Shown: in pieces, positions 17,686-26,127 of the stretch
Numbering within the stretch: position 1 is the stretch's first letter
Layout of the letters: every line of letters begins with the position of its first letter
Assembly (NCBI RefSeq): GCF_022524485.1
Contig: NZ_JAKXMK010000019.1
Location: 1-64,000, forward strand
Origin: Pseudonocardia alaniniphila
GTDB taxonomy: Bacteria; Actinomycetota; Actinomycetes; Mycobacteriales; Pseudonocardiaceae
DNA length: 64,000 nt
Reading direction: 5' to 3'
The notes under the pieces: model-generated
The model's input: the letters and a program-made list of their open reading frames with translations, nothing else
Told to the model about the DNA's origin: nothing
The model's database searches: none
Program-made: the position numbers and the translations under genes

Positions 17686-19766
17686 GACGCAGGCACCCCC
17701 GCATCGGTCTGGTCGGCGGGTGCAGCGCCGGGCTGTTCCGCCTGGTCCGGCGAGTCCGGCCGGTCGGGCCCGTGCAACGCGGCCAGAACGGCCGCGGCGA
17801 TGCGCGGGCCGAAACCGGGCAGTGCCGCGATGGCATCGGCGTCGGCGGCCTTGAGTTTGCGCAGCGACCCGAAGTGCTTGAGGAGCGCGGCACGGCGGGC
17901 GGGACCCAATCCGGGAACCGCGTCCAGCTCGGAGCTGACCATGCTCTTCGAACGACGCTGGCGGTGGTAGGTGATGGCGAATCGGTGAGCCTCGTCGCGC
18001 AGCCGCTGCAGGAGGTAGAGGCCCTCGCTGGTGCGCGACATGATCACCGGGTCGGGTTCGGCAGGCAGCCACACCTCCTCGAGGCGCTTGGCCAGGCCGC
18101 ACACGGCCACGTCGGTGACCCCGAGGTCGGCGAGCACGTCGGCCGCGGCCTCGACCTGCGGCTGACCGCCGTCGACCACGAGCAGGTTCGGCGGGTACGC
18201 GAAACGGCGCGGCCGGCCCGTGGTCGGGTCGATACCGGGGCGTGTCAGGGTGGCATCCGGGGAAGCGATACCGGTGGCCTCGCCCGGAGCAGGCTCGGCG
18301 TTACCCTCGGTTTGGTCGGTACCACTTTCGGTGCCGGTTTCGTTCTCGGACAGGTGACGCCGGAAGCGCCGTCGTACCACTTCGGCGATGGCGGCGACGT
18401 CCCCGCCCTCCGCGCCCCCGCGGACCTCGAACCGGCGGTAGTCGGACTTGCGGGCGAGGCCGTCCTCGAACACGACGAGCGACGCGACGACGTTGCTCCC
18501 CTGCACGTGGCTGACATCGACGCACTCGATGCGCAGCGGAGCGCTGTCGAGCCCGAGTGCGTCCTGGATCTCCTGCAGCGCCGCCGACCGCGCCGTGAGA
18601 TCACCGGCCCGGCGCAGCTTGTGCTGGGTGAACGCCTCGGCCGCGTTGCGGGCCACGGTCTCGGCGAGCGCGCGCTTGTCGCCACGATGCGGCACGCGCA
18701 CCTGCACCCGTGAACCCCGCAGGCGCGAGAGCCAGTCGACGATCGTGGTGAGCTCGGCCGGGAGCTCCGGGACGAGGATCTCCTTCGGAACGGGCTGCTG
18801 GGCGTCGTCGGCGGACCCCGCCAGCGCCGCCTGCTCGCCGTAGAACTGGGTGAGGAAGCGCTCCACCAGCTCGGCCGTGTCGGTGGGCTCCACCTTGTCG
18901 ATCACCCATCCGCGCTGGCCGCGGACCCGGCCGCCGCGCACGTGGAAGACCTGGACGGCGGCCTCGAGCTCGTCCTCGGCGAATGCCACGACGTCGGCGT
19001 CGGTGCCGTCGCCCAGCACCACGGCCTGGCGTTCCATGGCACGCCGCAGCGCGCCGATGTCGTCGCGCAGCCGCGCCGCCCGCTCGAATTCCAGGTCCTC
19101 CGACGCCTCGGCCATCTTGCGCTCGAGCTGGCGGACGAGGTGGTCGGTGCGGCCGGAGAGGAAGTCGCAGAAGTCCTCGACGATGTCGCGGTGCTCGTCG
19201 GCGTCGACCCGGCCGACACACGGCGCGGAGCACTTGTCGATGTAGCCCAGCAGGCAGGGCCGCTGGATCTGGCCGTGGCGCTTGAACACCCCTGCGCTGC
19301 ACGTACGGGCCGGGAACACCCGCAGGAGCAGATCGAGCGTCTCCCGGATGGCCCACGCGTGGGCGAACGGGCCGAAGTAGCGCACGCCCTTGCGCCGCGG
19401 GCCGCGGTAGACGTGCAGCCGCGGGAACTCCTCGTTCATCGTGACCGCGAGCACCGGGTAGGTCTTGTCGTCGCGATAGCGGACGTTGAACCGGGGGTCG
19501 AACTCCTTGATCCAGTTGTACTCGAGCTGGAGCGCCTCGACCTCGGTGGCGACGACGGTCCACTCCACGCGTGCCGCGGTGGTGACCATCTGCCGGGTGC
19601 GCGGGTGCAGGCCCGCGAGATCGGCGAAGTAGGAGTTGAGCCGCTGGCGCAGGCTCTTCGCCTTGCCGACGTAGATCACCCGGCCGTGCTGGTCGGAGAA
19701 GCGGTACACCCCAGGGGCCTCCGGGATGGAACCGGGGGCCGGACGGTAAGTGGCGGGATCGGCCAT
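17682..19766 (-). CDS. uvrC: Excinuclease ABC subunit C
   Basis: Dual-incision nuclease of nucleotide excision repair. 694 residues: GIY-YIG nuclease at the N-terminus (PGVYRFSDQHGRVIYVGKAK), a UVR/UvrB-binding helix pair around LERKMAEASEDLEFERAARL, an RNase H-like nuclease domain, and a helix-hairpin-helix pair at the end (VPGLGPARRAALLKHFGSL, LPGFGPRIAAAV). The ATG at 19766 gives MADPATYRPAPGSIPEAPG; the longer open frame is upstream noise. A charged low-complexity stretch (SENETGTESGTDQTEG) interrupts the RNase H region. Head of the uvrC-rapZ-yvcK-whiA operon. Confidence 0.96.
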   Translation of the reverse strand: MADPATYRPAPGSIPEAPGVYRFSDQHGRVIYVGKAKSLRQRLNSYFADLAGLHPRTRQMVTTAARVEWTVVATEVEALQLEYNWIKEFDPRFNVRYRDDKTYPVLAVTMNEEFPRLHVYRGPRRKGVRYFGPFAHAWAIRETLDLLLRVFPARTCSAGVFKRHGQIQRPCLLGYIDKCSAPCVGRVDADEHRDIVEDFCDFLSGRTDHLVRQLERKMAEASEDLEFERAARLRDDIGALRRAMERQAVVLGDGTDADVVAFAEDELEAAVQVFHVRGGRVRGQRGWVIDKVEPTDTAELVERFLTQFYGEQAALAGSADDAQQPVPKEILVPELPAELTTIVDWLSRLRGSRVQVRVPHRGDKRALAETVARNAAEAFTQHKLRRAGDLTARSAALQEIQDALGLDSAPLRIECVDVSHVQGSNVVASLVVFEDGLARKSDYRRFEVRGGAEGGDVAAIAEVVRRRFRRHLSENETGTESGTDQTEGNAEPAPGEATGIASPDATLTRPGIDPTTGRPRRFAYPPNLLVVDGGQPQVEAAADVLADLGVTDVAVCGLAKRLEEVWLPAEPDPVIMSRTSEGLYLLQRLRDEAHRFAITYHRQRRSKSMVSSELDAVPGLGPARRAALLKHFGSLRKLKAADADAIAALPGFGPRIAAAVLAALHGPDRPDSPDQAEQPGAAPADQTDAGVPAS

Positions 19767-19884
19767 GGCCTCACCAGGGTAGGACCGCACCCCGACACGC
19801 CGTGATCGGACCGCCCGCTCGGCGCGTCCCGCGTGTGGTGTAGGCGGATCTGTCGGCCGCCCGTGATAGGACTTGCCCTCGATG

Positions 19885-19898
19885 CGAACGCGCGTTCG
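19885..19898. promoter_or_regulatory. SOS box (LexA site)
   Basis: CGAACGCGCGTTCG is a perfect palindrome matching the Gram-positive LexA consensus CGAAC-N4-GTTCG. It ends 18 bases before the DUF2786 ATG and lies 119 bases from the divergent uvrC start, so either or both could be damage-inducible; position favours the DUF2786 gene. Confidence 0.75.
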
Positions 19899-19916
19899 AA
19901 CAATCGGGGGGATCCG

Positions 19917-20651
19917 ATGGGGCTCGACAAGCTCGACACGATCCGCAAGCTGCTCGCGAAGGCGGAGCGTGCAGCCACGGCGGCCGAGGCCGAGACCTAC
20001 ACGGCCAAGGCGATGGAGCTGATGGCCCGCCACGGCGTCGACGCCGCGTTGCTCGCCGCCGCGCGCCCCGGCAGCGACCGCATCGGCCCGCAGCGGATCG
20101 CGATGGACGATCCCTACAGCGCAGGCAAGGCCAGGCTGCTCGGCTGGACGGCCACCGCGCTCGGTTGCCGCTGGGTGCTCCACGGGGCCCGCGGCGGCAA
20201 GGTTGCCGCGGTCACCGTCTTCGGTCACGAATCGGATCGGCAGCGCGTCGAGCTGCTCTACACGTCACTGCAGTTGCAGGCCAGCACACAGCTGGTCCGG
20301 GTGCGGCCGCCGGCGCTCGGTGAGTCCGTGGCCGCCTACCGGCGCTCGTGGCTCCACGGGTTCGCGGTCGAGGTGCATCGACGGCTGACCGGCGCCGAGG
20401 AGCGTGCCGCCGGCGCGGCCCGGTCCGAGACCGGGACGAGTGGCCCGTCCGTCGCGCTGGTGCTGGCCGACAGACGTGAGCAGGTCGACCGCGCCTACTC
20501 CGCCGCCTTCCCGCGGCTGGCCTCAGCGCGGCGCAGCGTGCTGTCCGGCTCCGGATTCGCGGCCGGGGCCAGGGCGGGCGAGCGGGCCGATCTCGGCCTC
20601 GGCGGGCTCGGCGCCGGCAACGACCGGCACCGCGCCCTAGGAGCGCGCTGA
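19917..20651 (+). CDS. DUF2786 domain protein, probably LexA-controlled
   Basis: A 244-residue protein with an N-terminal DUF2786 helix (LDKLDTIRKLLAKAERA, then AEAETYTAKAMELMARHGVD) and a C-terminal domain with a repeated alanine/arginine-rich helical pattern. DUF2786 proteins are common in actinobacteria and their role is unknown. The ATG has GGGGGGATCCG before it. An SOS-box palindrome sits 18 bases upstream, suggesting a DNA-damage role. The last codons and the TGA lie inside the left end of a MITE-like element; without it the frame would end one residue earlier (L-G-A-stop instead of L-G-A-R-stop). Confidence 0.85.
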   Translation: MGLDKLDTIRKLLAKAERAATAAEAETYTAKAMELMARHGVDAALLAAARPGSDRIGPQRIAMDDPYSAGKARLLGWTATALGCRWVLHGARGGKVAAVTVFGHESDRQRVELLYTSLQLQASTQLVRVRPPALGESVAAYRRSWLHGFAVEVHRRLTGAEERAAGAARSETGTSGPSVALVLADRREQVDRAYSAAFPRLASARRSVLSGSGFAAGARAGERADLGLGGLGAGNDRHRALGAR

Positions 20652-20832
20652 ACAGCTCGGCCCTACTGCGCGGCGCCCAGGCAGCGCCCTCGCGGCGTTG
20701 TCGTCGGGCCCGATACAACAGCGGTATCGGCCCCTCCTCCGCCTTGCGGTCGCCCGGGCGCGGGTGTCCCGCAACGACACTGCACCTGGATCACCGCTCG
20801 CTACGGGCGGAGCTGTTCAGCACCCTCCTAGG
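20636..20832. mobile_element. MITE-like element with 25-bp inverted ends and CTAG flanks
   Basis: The ends at 20636-20660 and 20808-20832 are inverted repeats matching at 22 of 25 positions; the shared core is GCTGAACAGCTC. Both ends carry CTAG (20637-20640 and 20828-20831), which reads as a 4-bp target duplication around a 187-bp element starting GAGCG/GAGGG. The interior has no gene and holds a hairpin at 20706-20734 (arms ending CGATAC/GTATCG). The 4-bp YTAR-type target and GAG ends recall IS5-family elements, so it is probably a non-autonomous derivative. It sits between the convergent DUF2786 and HAD genes. Confidence 0.65.
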
Positions 20833-20855
20833 CGCCTGAGATGCCCGCCGGCAGG

Positions 20856-21569
20856 TCAGGCAGGCAGGGCGATGAGCCGGTCGGCCACCTGCTCGAGATC
20901 CTTGCCCACCACGTGCGGGCGAGCCACCACGTCGGGCACCGCGCCCTCGAGCCTGCTCGCGAAGCCGCCCACGAGCCCGGCCCGCACGGCCCCGTGCACG
21001 TCCCAGGAGTGCACGGCCACCAACGCCACCCGGTCGCCCGGAGCGTCCACCTGCTGGCACGCCCAGTTGTACACGCGGGCAGGCGGCTTGAAGGAGCGGA
21101 TCTCCTCGGCGGAGAGCACTCCCCGCAGGTAGGTGCGCAGCCCCGCACGATCCAGGGCGTCCGACGCCACCGCCGCCCCTCCCTGTGTGAAGGCGTAGGC
21201 CGGGATCCGCGCCCGTGCCAACGCCCGCAGCGCGGGCTCCACGTCCGGGTGAGGAGGCAGCTCGCCGAAGCCGGCCAGCACGTGGTCGAGCGCTTCATCC
21301 GAAAGGGTGTGCTCCGTGGTGGTGCGCAACGCCGCCCTGGCCACCTCGGCGAACGGGCGCACGCCGCCGGCCAGCGTGAGGGCCATCCCGTCGCGCACGG
21401 TGCGAGTGAAGAACAGCTCCCACTCGTGATCGGGGCGACCCACGTCCACGAAGCGCGAGCGCAGCGCCTCCACCTGCAGCATCGTCTCGTAGACGTCGAG
21501 GAGCACCACGCGCGGCCGACGATCCGCCGCCCGCACGCGATCCAGCTGGTTCCCGCCCTCCACCGTCAT
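20856..21569 (-). CDS. HAD superfamily hydrolase (type II haloacid dehalogenase-like)
   Basis: A 237-residue HAD protein. Motif I is VVLLDVYETMLQ with nucleophile D25; motif III lysine is in SFKPPARVYNWAC, and the last acidic motif is poorly defined (LVAVHSWDVHGAVRAG). Length and the Y-x-T motif resemble L-2-haloacid dehalogenases, but substrate cannot be read from sequence. The 160 bases upstream carry five copies of a 7-base repeat. Possibly monocistronic. Confidence 0.82.
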   Translation of the reverse strand: MTVEGGNQLDRVRAADRRPRVVLLDVYETMLQVEALRSRFVDVGRPDHEWELFFTRTVRDGMALTLAGGVRPFAEVARAALRTTTEHTLSDEALDHVLAGFGELPPHPDVEPALRALARARIPAYAFTQGGAAVASDALDRAGLRTYLRGVLSAEEIRSFKPPARVYNWACQQVDAPGDRVALVAVHSWDVHGAVRAGLVGGFASRLEGAVPDVVARPHVVGKDLEQVADRLIALPA

Positions 21570-21651
21570 CGTGCCCTGTCCGTCGTGCCCTGCTGGGAGT
21601 GCTGTGGGCGGTTCGTCGTGCCGGATCTCATCGTGCCGCGTTCATCGTGCC
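21569..21651. repeat. Five TCGTGCC heptamers upstream of the HAD gene
   Basis: TCGTGCC occurs at 21569, 21583, 21616, 21631 and 21645 (steps of 14, 33, 15 and 14 bases). The first overlaps the HAD start codon; the rest fill its 5' region. Spacing is near one and a half helical turns, so this could be an array of binding sites or a short degenerate tandem repeat. Confidence 0.5.
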
Positions 21652-21728
21652 GTGTCGCGCTTCCACTCATCCGTGAGCAGTTCCGCCACGCGGCGTACCG
21701 CCCGTCCCGTTCGGATGAAGATCGTCGC

Positions 21729-22784
21729 TCAGGGCGACGGAGCGGAGCGGGGCGGCAGCGCTCCGTAGCGCCGAACGGCTTTCAGCACGCGCCGAACGTG
21801 CAGGGCGCGCAACGGAGCGAGCGCGTAACCGGGGTAGCTCGCGAGCCAGGTCGCGCTGCCGAGGCTCACGGCATCGGCACCGGCCCAGAAGTACTCGCGG
21901 CAGTCGTCCACCGTGCGTATCCCACCGGTCGCGATGATCGGCAGCGTCACCCCGGCCTCGCGCAGCTCGCTCACCACGCGCAGCCCGATCGGCTTGATCG
22001 CCCGCCCGGAGAGGCCGCCGTAACGGTTCGACAGCCAGGGCTCGCCCGTTCGGGGGTCGAGCCGAAGCGCCTTCACGGTGTTGATCGCTGTCAGTGCCGA
22101 CACCCCGGCCTTCACGGCCTGCTCCGCGTTGCGCAGGTAGTCGTAGTCGGGCGAGAGCTTGAGGATCACGGGGTGGTTGCTGCGGGGCACCGCCTCGTCC
22201 AGCACGTCCTGCAGGATCGTGGAGAAGTCGAAGTTGACGTTGTGGCAGGACACGTTGAACTCCACCGCGGCGATGTCCCCAGCCGGCACAGCGGCGTTCA
22301 CCCGGTCCACGAGTGTCACGAACTCCTCGGCGGAGAATCCGCCCAGGGAGATGATCACCCGCTGGTCGCGGGTGCGCGGGTAGTAGTCGCGCAGGTAGGC
22401 GTCGATCCCGACGTTGCACCAGCCGAACGCGTTCATCCAGCCGGCGTCGGTGCCGCGCAGCACCTTCCCGTACCGCTTCAGGAGGTCGGGCAGCTCACTC
22501 AGCGCGTACTCGTCGCGCGTCGTGAAGTGGCCTTCGCGGGGCTCCACGGTCAACGTCCTCGTGGTCACCGCCCCGAACTCCGCCAGCGGCACGAACAGCG
22601 ACACCGGGCTCATGCCGTACGGCACGAGCCGGCTGTTGGACACCCCGTAGCCGAGCAGGCTCGACGAGGTCACCAGCCGGTTGCGGAGCACGATGTCGCC
22701 GAGGCGCACACTTTCCTCGCCGAACGGCTCCCGGTCGACATGATCACGAGCACGAAGCACGGCCCCGATGGTACGTGCGTCCAT
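21729..22784 (-). CDS. Dihydroorotate dehydrogenase-like flavoprotein
   Basis: FMN TIM-barrel protein of 351 residues. VEFNVSCHNVNFDF holds a cysteine at the class 1 catalytic-base position; ILKLSPDYD, ALTAINTVKALRLD, SGRAIKPIGLRVV and the phosphate-binding IIATGGIRTVDDCREYFWAGADAV follow. It is of class 1-like type; many actinobacteria instead use class 2 PyrD. The pyr operon at 38-46 kb has no pyrD, but the N-terminal region (LLGYGVSNSRLVPYGMSP) is unusual for PyrD, so another substrate is possible. The ATG at 22784 has GGAGAG upstream. Confidence 0.8.
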   Translation of the reverse strand: MDARTIGAVLRARDHVDREPFGEESVRLGDIVLRNRLVTSSSLLGYGVSNSRLVPYGMSPVSLFVPLAEFGAVTTRTLTVEPREGHFTTRDEYALSELPDLLKRYGKVLRGTDAGWMNAFGWCNVGIDAYLRDYYPRTRDQRVIISLGGFSAEEFVTLVDRVNAAVPAGDIAAVEFNVSCHNVNFDFSTILQDVLDEAVPRSNHPVILKLSPDYDYLRNAEQAVKAGVSALTAINTVKALRLDPRTGEPWLSNRYGGLSGRAIKPIGLRVVSELREAGVTLPIIATGGIRTVDDCREYFWAGADAVSLGSATWLASYPGYALAPLRALHVRRVLKAVRRYGALPPRSAPSP

Positions 22785-22858
22785 CCACGCTCTCCGGCGA
22801 ACGGCACCCATACCGCACGGTCCCGCACGAAAGGCCCGACGACCAGCCGCGAACCCGG

Positions 22859-23494
22859 TCAGGATGTGCGAGCGGCAGAGTGCAAGGCCCGCAGGCGCGC
22901 GATTCCCTCCACGGCCCGATACCCGTCCACGGCCTGGATGGCCAGCACCGGCAGGTACTCGTCATCGGGCAGGTCCAGCCGCGCCCACGACGCCCCGTCG
23001 GGGAACGCCACCCGGCGCACGACCTGCCAGGACAGCCGCTGGGTCGTCAGGATGTTGCGCACCTCGATGCCCTCGGCGTCGGCGCGCACGCGCGGCCGGG
23101 CGAGCAGGAGCACGCCGCCCGCGATCAGAAGCCCCAGCACCACGAGGGCCACCTGGTCGGCCAACCGGAAGTACACGCCGGTCTCGCTACCTCGCAGCAG
23201 CACGGCCACCACGGTGAAGAGCACCAACACCGCCACGGCACCCACCCATGCGGCGATCATCACCTTGCGGGGTCGCACCACCACGGTCTCACCGGGCCCG
23301 GCCGCCCGCGGTGCACGGGCCGCCGCTTCTGCACGAGAGTCGCGGGCCGGCCCGTCGGCGTCCCGCTCCGCGGCCGCCGCAGTCGTGTCGGGGGCGGTGG
23401 TCGCCGCGGCCTCTTCGGCCTCGCGGCGGGCCGCAGCGCCGGAAGCTGCAGCCGATGGGGCTGCGGGCGCCGGGGTGCGGCCGGGATCGGTCAT
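22859..23494 (-). CDS. Membrane PH-domain protein linked to rib operon
   Basis: 211 residues: an alanine-rich, charged, probably disordered N-terminus (about 1-70), two transmembrane helices (AAWVGAVAVLVLFTVVAVLL and VALVVLGLLIAGGVLLLA), then a bacterial PH domain (RVRADAEGIEVRNILTTQRL, WQVVRRVAFPDGASWARLDL). The start overlaps the ribH stop by four bases (ATGA). A similar protein follows ribH in mycobacteria. Function unknown; the membrane topology puts the PH domain in the cytoplasm if the family rule holds. Confidence 0.88.
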   Translation of the reverse strand: MTDPGRTPAPAAPSAAASGAAARREAEEAAATTAPDTTAAAAERDADGPARDSRAEAAARAPRAAGPGETVVVRPRKVMIAAWVGAVAVLVLFTVVAVLLRGSETGVYFRLADQVALVVLGLLIAGGVLLLARPRVRADAEGIEVRNILTTQRLSWQVVRRVAFPDGASWARLDLPDDEYLPVLAIQAVDGYRAVEGIARLRALHSAARTS

Positions 23495-23973
23495 CGCCGG
23501 CCTCGTAGCTCACCCAGCGTCACCGCGGTGTGCAACGCGGCGAGGCACGCCTCCGCGCCCTTGTCCTCGACCGACCCGGGAGCGCCGGAGCGATCCACCG
23601 CCTGGGCCCTGGTGTCGCAGGTGAGCACGCCGTTGCCCACGGGGGTGCGCTCGTCCAGCGCCACACGCGTGAGCCCGGCGGTCACGGCGTCACAGACGTA
23701 CTCGAAGTGCGGGGTGCCACCGCGGATCACCGCTCCGAGCGCCACCACCGCGTCGTGGTTGGTGGCGAGCTCCTGGCAGACCACGGGCAGCTCCACGGTG
23801 CCCGGCACCCGCACCACCGTCGGGCTCTCCACGCCGGCCTTCTGCGCGATCTCCAGCGCGCGCTCCAGGAGCGTGTCCACGATGTCGGCGTGCCAGGTGG
23901 TGGCGACCACGGCCAACCGCAGCCGCGAGGCGTCCGGGATCTCCTGGTGGGCCGGTCGTCCCTCGCCGCTCAT
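23491..23973 (-). CDS. ribH: 6,7-dimethyl-8-ribityllumazine synthase
   Basis: Condenses the ribityl-uracil with dihydroxybutanone phosphate, the penultimate step of riboflavin synthesis. 160 residues, with LAVVATTWHADIVDTLLERA, RVPGTVELPVVCQ and ALGAVIRGGTPHFEYVCDAV. Lies 16 bases after ribBA. Confidence 0.96.
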   Translation of the reverse strand: MSGEGRPAHQEIPDASRLRLAVVATTWHADIVDTLLERALEIAQKAGVESPTVVRVPGTVELPVVCQELATNHDAVVALGAVIRGGTPHFEYVCDAVTAGLTRVALDERTPVGNGVLTCDTRAQAVDRSGAPGSVEDKGAEACLAALHTAVTLGELRGRR

Positions 23974-23989
23974 CTCGTGTCCACCTCGT

Positions 23990-25375
23990 TCACGTGCCGG
24001 TCCCGTCCGCCGTCACGGGCGGGGACACCTCGTCGAGACCGGGCAGGTCGTGGCCCATCCGGTCGCGCTTCGTGCGCAGATAGCGCAGGTTCTCGCGGCT
24101 CGCCCGCACCGGCAACGGCACGCGGCCGATGATGGTGAGGCCGTAGCCCTCGAGCCCGGCGCGCTTGTCGGGGTTGTTGGTGAGCAGTCGCATCGACGTG
24201 ATGCCGAGGTCGGCCAGGATCTGCGCGCCGATGCCGTAGTCCCGGGCGTCGGCCGGCAGACCGAGCGCCAGGTTGGCGTCCACGGTGTCGGCTCCGGCCT
24301 CCTGCAGCTGGTAGGCCTGCAGCTTGTGGAGCAGGCCGATCCCCCGGCCCTCGTGCCCACGCATGTAGAGCACCACGCCCCGGCCCTCCTCGGCCACGGC
24401 GGCCAGCGCCGCGTCGAGCTGCGGGCCGCAGTCGCAGCGCATCGAGCCCAGCACGTCGCCGGTGAGGCACTCGGAGTGCACCCGCACCAGCACGTCCTCG
24501 CCACTGCTCTCCGGCGTGCCCACGTCGCCGCGCACCATCGCGATGTGCTCGATCCCGTCGAGCAGCGAGTCGTAGCCGTAGGCGATGAAGTCGCCGTGCG
24601 CGGTGGGGATGCGGGCCTGCGCCACGCGCACCACATGCTTCTCGAAGCGACGGCGGTAGGCGATCAGGTCACAGATCGTGATCAGCGTGAGGTCGTGGTC
24701 CTCGGCGAACACGCGCAGCTCGTCGCCACGCGCCATGTCACCCTCGTTCTTCTGCGACACGATCTCGCACAGTGCGCCCGCCGGGGAGAGCCCGGCGAGC
24801 CGAGCGAGGTCCACGGCCGCCTCGGTGTGCCCGGCCCGGCGCAGCACGCCGCCCTCACGGGCTCGCAGCGGCAGAACGTGGCCAGGGCGCACGAGGTCGG
24901 CGGGGCCCGCGGCCGGGTCGGCCAGCAGCCGGATGGTGTGAGCCCGGTCGGTGGCCGAGATCCCGGTGGTGATCCCCGCCTTCGCGTCCACCGTCACCGT
25001 GAACGCGGTGCGGAAGTTGTCGCCGTTGGAGTGGTGCATCGGAGGCAGGTCGAGACGGTCGCACTCCTGCTCGGTGAGCGCCACACAGATGTAGCCGGAG
25101 GTGTAGCGCACCATGAACGACACGAGCTCCGGCGTGGCCATCTCGGCCGCGAAGATCAGGTCGCCCTCGTTCTCGCGGTCCTCGTCGTCGACCACGACCA
25201 CGGGCTTGCCCGCACGCAGGTCGGCCACTGCCCGCTCGATCGCCTCGAAGCCGCTCAGCGGCGCCCCGGCCGAGTTCGCGGCGTCACCGGCGGTGCCGGG
25301 TGCCGCCTCCTCCGCGGATTCCTGTCCGTCCATCGACCCACCGTTCACCGGACCACCTATTTCTGCCCCGCTCAC
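23990..25375 (-). CDS. ribBA: Bifunctional DHBP synthase / GTP cyclohydrolase II
   Basis: 461 residues. The N-terminal half (about 40-245) is dihydroxybutanone-phosphate synthase with VVVDDEDRENEGDLIFAAE; the C-terminal half is GTP cyclohydrolase II with zinc cysteines in MRCDCGPQLDAAL and RGHEGRGIGL. The ATG overlaps the ribE TGA by four bases. A 40-residue acidic, alanine-rich N-terminal extension precedes the catalytic domain. Confidence 0.96.
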   Translation of the reverse strand: MSGAEIGGPVNGGSMDGQESAEEAAPGTAGDAANSAGAPLSGFEAIERAVADLRAGKPVVVVDDEDRENEGDLIFAAEMATPELVSFMVRYTSGYICVALTEQECDRLDLPPMHHSNGDNFRTAFTVTVDAKAGITTGISATDRAHTIRLLADPAAGPADLVRPGHVLPLRAREGGVLRRAGHTEAAVDLARLAGLSPAGALCEIVSQKNEGDMARGDELRVFAEDHDLTLITICDLIAYRRRFEKHVVRVAQARIPTAHGDFIAYGYDSLLDGIEHIAMVRGDVGTPESSGEDVLVRVHSECLTGDVLGSMRCDCGPQLDAALAAVAEEGRGVVLYMRGHEGRGIGLLHKLQAYQLQEAGADTVDANLALGLPADARDYGIGAQILADLGITSMRLLTNNPDKRAGLEGYGLTIIGRVPLPVRASRENLRYLRTKRDRMGHDLPGLDEVSPPVTADGTGT

Positions 25376-26028
25376 CGGGCTCTGGCCTCCTCGCCGACGG
25401 CCACCGCGTCAGTGGGGCGGTCACCACCGACGTACCCGGCAGCGAGCCGTTCCACATACTTCGCGACGACATCAGCCTCCAGGTTCACGGTATCCCCCGC
25501 CTCCCGCAAACCGAGTGTGGTATGTGACAAGGTCGTCGGAATCAGCGCCACCACGAAGCTGTCGGACGTCACACCTGCCACGGTCAGCGACACGCCGTCC
25601 ACAGCGATGGAGCCCTTCTCCACCACGTACCGCGCCAGCTCCGGCGGAAGGCTGAACCGCAGCTCGTCGCTGCGCTCGCCGGGGGTACGGGAGAGCAGCG
25701 TCGCCACGCCGTCGACGTGGCCCTGCACGATGTGGCCGCCGAGCCGGCCCGTCACGGGCATGGCGCGCTCCAGGTTCACCCGTGCCCCAGTCGCCACGGC
25801 CGAGAGGCTCGTGCGTTTCAGCGTCTCGGGCACGAGCTCCACGGTGAACGTGCCGTCGGTGCTCCCGTCCGGATCCACCACCGTGAGACACACGCCGTTC
25901 ACGGCGATCGAGTCACCGTGGCGGGCGTCCGAGGTGACGGTCCGGCCGCGCACGGTGAGCACCACCACCTCGGCACTCTCGCGCACACCGACCACCTCGC
26001 CGATCTCCTCGACGATCCCGGTGAACAT
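25372..26028 (-). CDS. ribE: Riboflavin synthase alpha chain
   Basis: Dismutates two lumazines to riboflavin. 218 residues with the two lumazine-binding repeats (MFTGIVEEIGEV with GDSIAVNGVCLTV; GHIVQGHVDGVA with GSIAVDGVSLTV). The ATG at 26028 is chosen for the canonical MFTGIVEE start and the GGGGAG upstream. The 99-base gap to rpe is too short for an FMN riboswitch and I see none; ribD is absent. Confidence 0.95.
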   Translation of the reverse strand: MFTGIVEEIGEVVGVRESAEVVVLTVRGRTVTSDARHGDSIAVNGVCLTVVDPDGSTDGTFTVELVPETLKRTSLSAVATGARVNLERAMPVTGRLGGHIVQGHVDGVATLLSRTPGERSDELRFSLPPELARYVVEKGSIAVDGVSLTVAGVTSDSFVVALIPTTLSHTTLGLREAGDTVNLEADVVAKYVERLAAGYVGGDRPTDAVAVGEEARAR

Positions 26029-26127
26029 CTGGGAGCTCCCCTTCCGCCGCCGCAGCTGCAACGTCTACAACGCGAGCCGCCGCTGATCCTTACCCGCGCG
26101 ATCATCCTCGCCGGGAGCAACGCCCGT

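Noticed and set aside
26029..26127. FMN riboswitch before ribE
   Set aside because: Gap is 99 bases, too short, and lacks the conserved RFN core.
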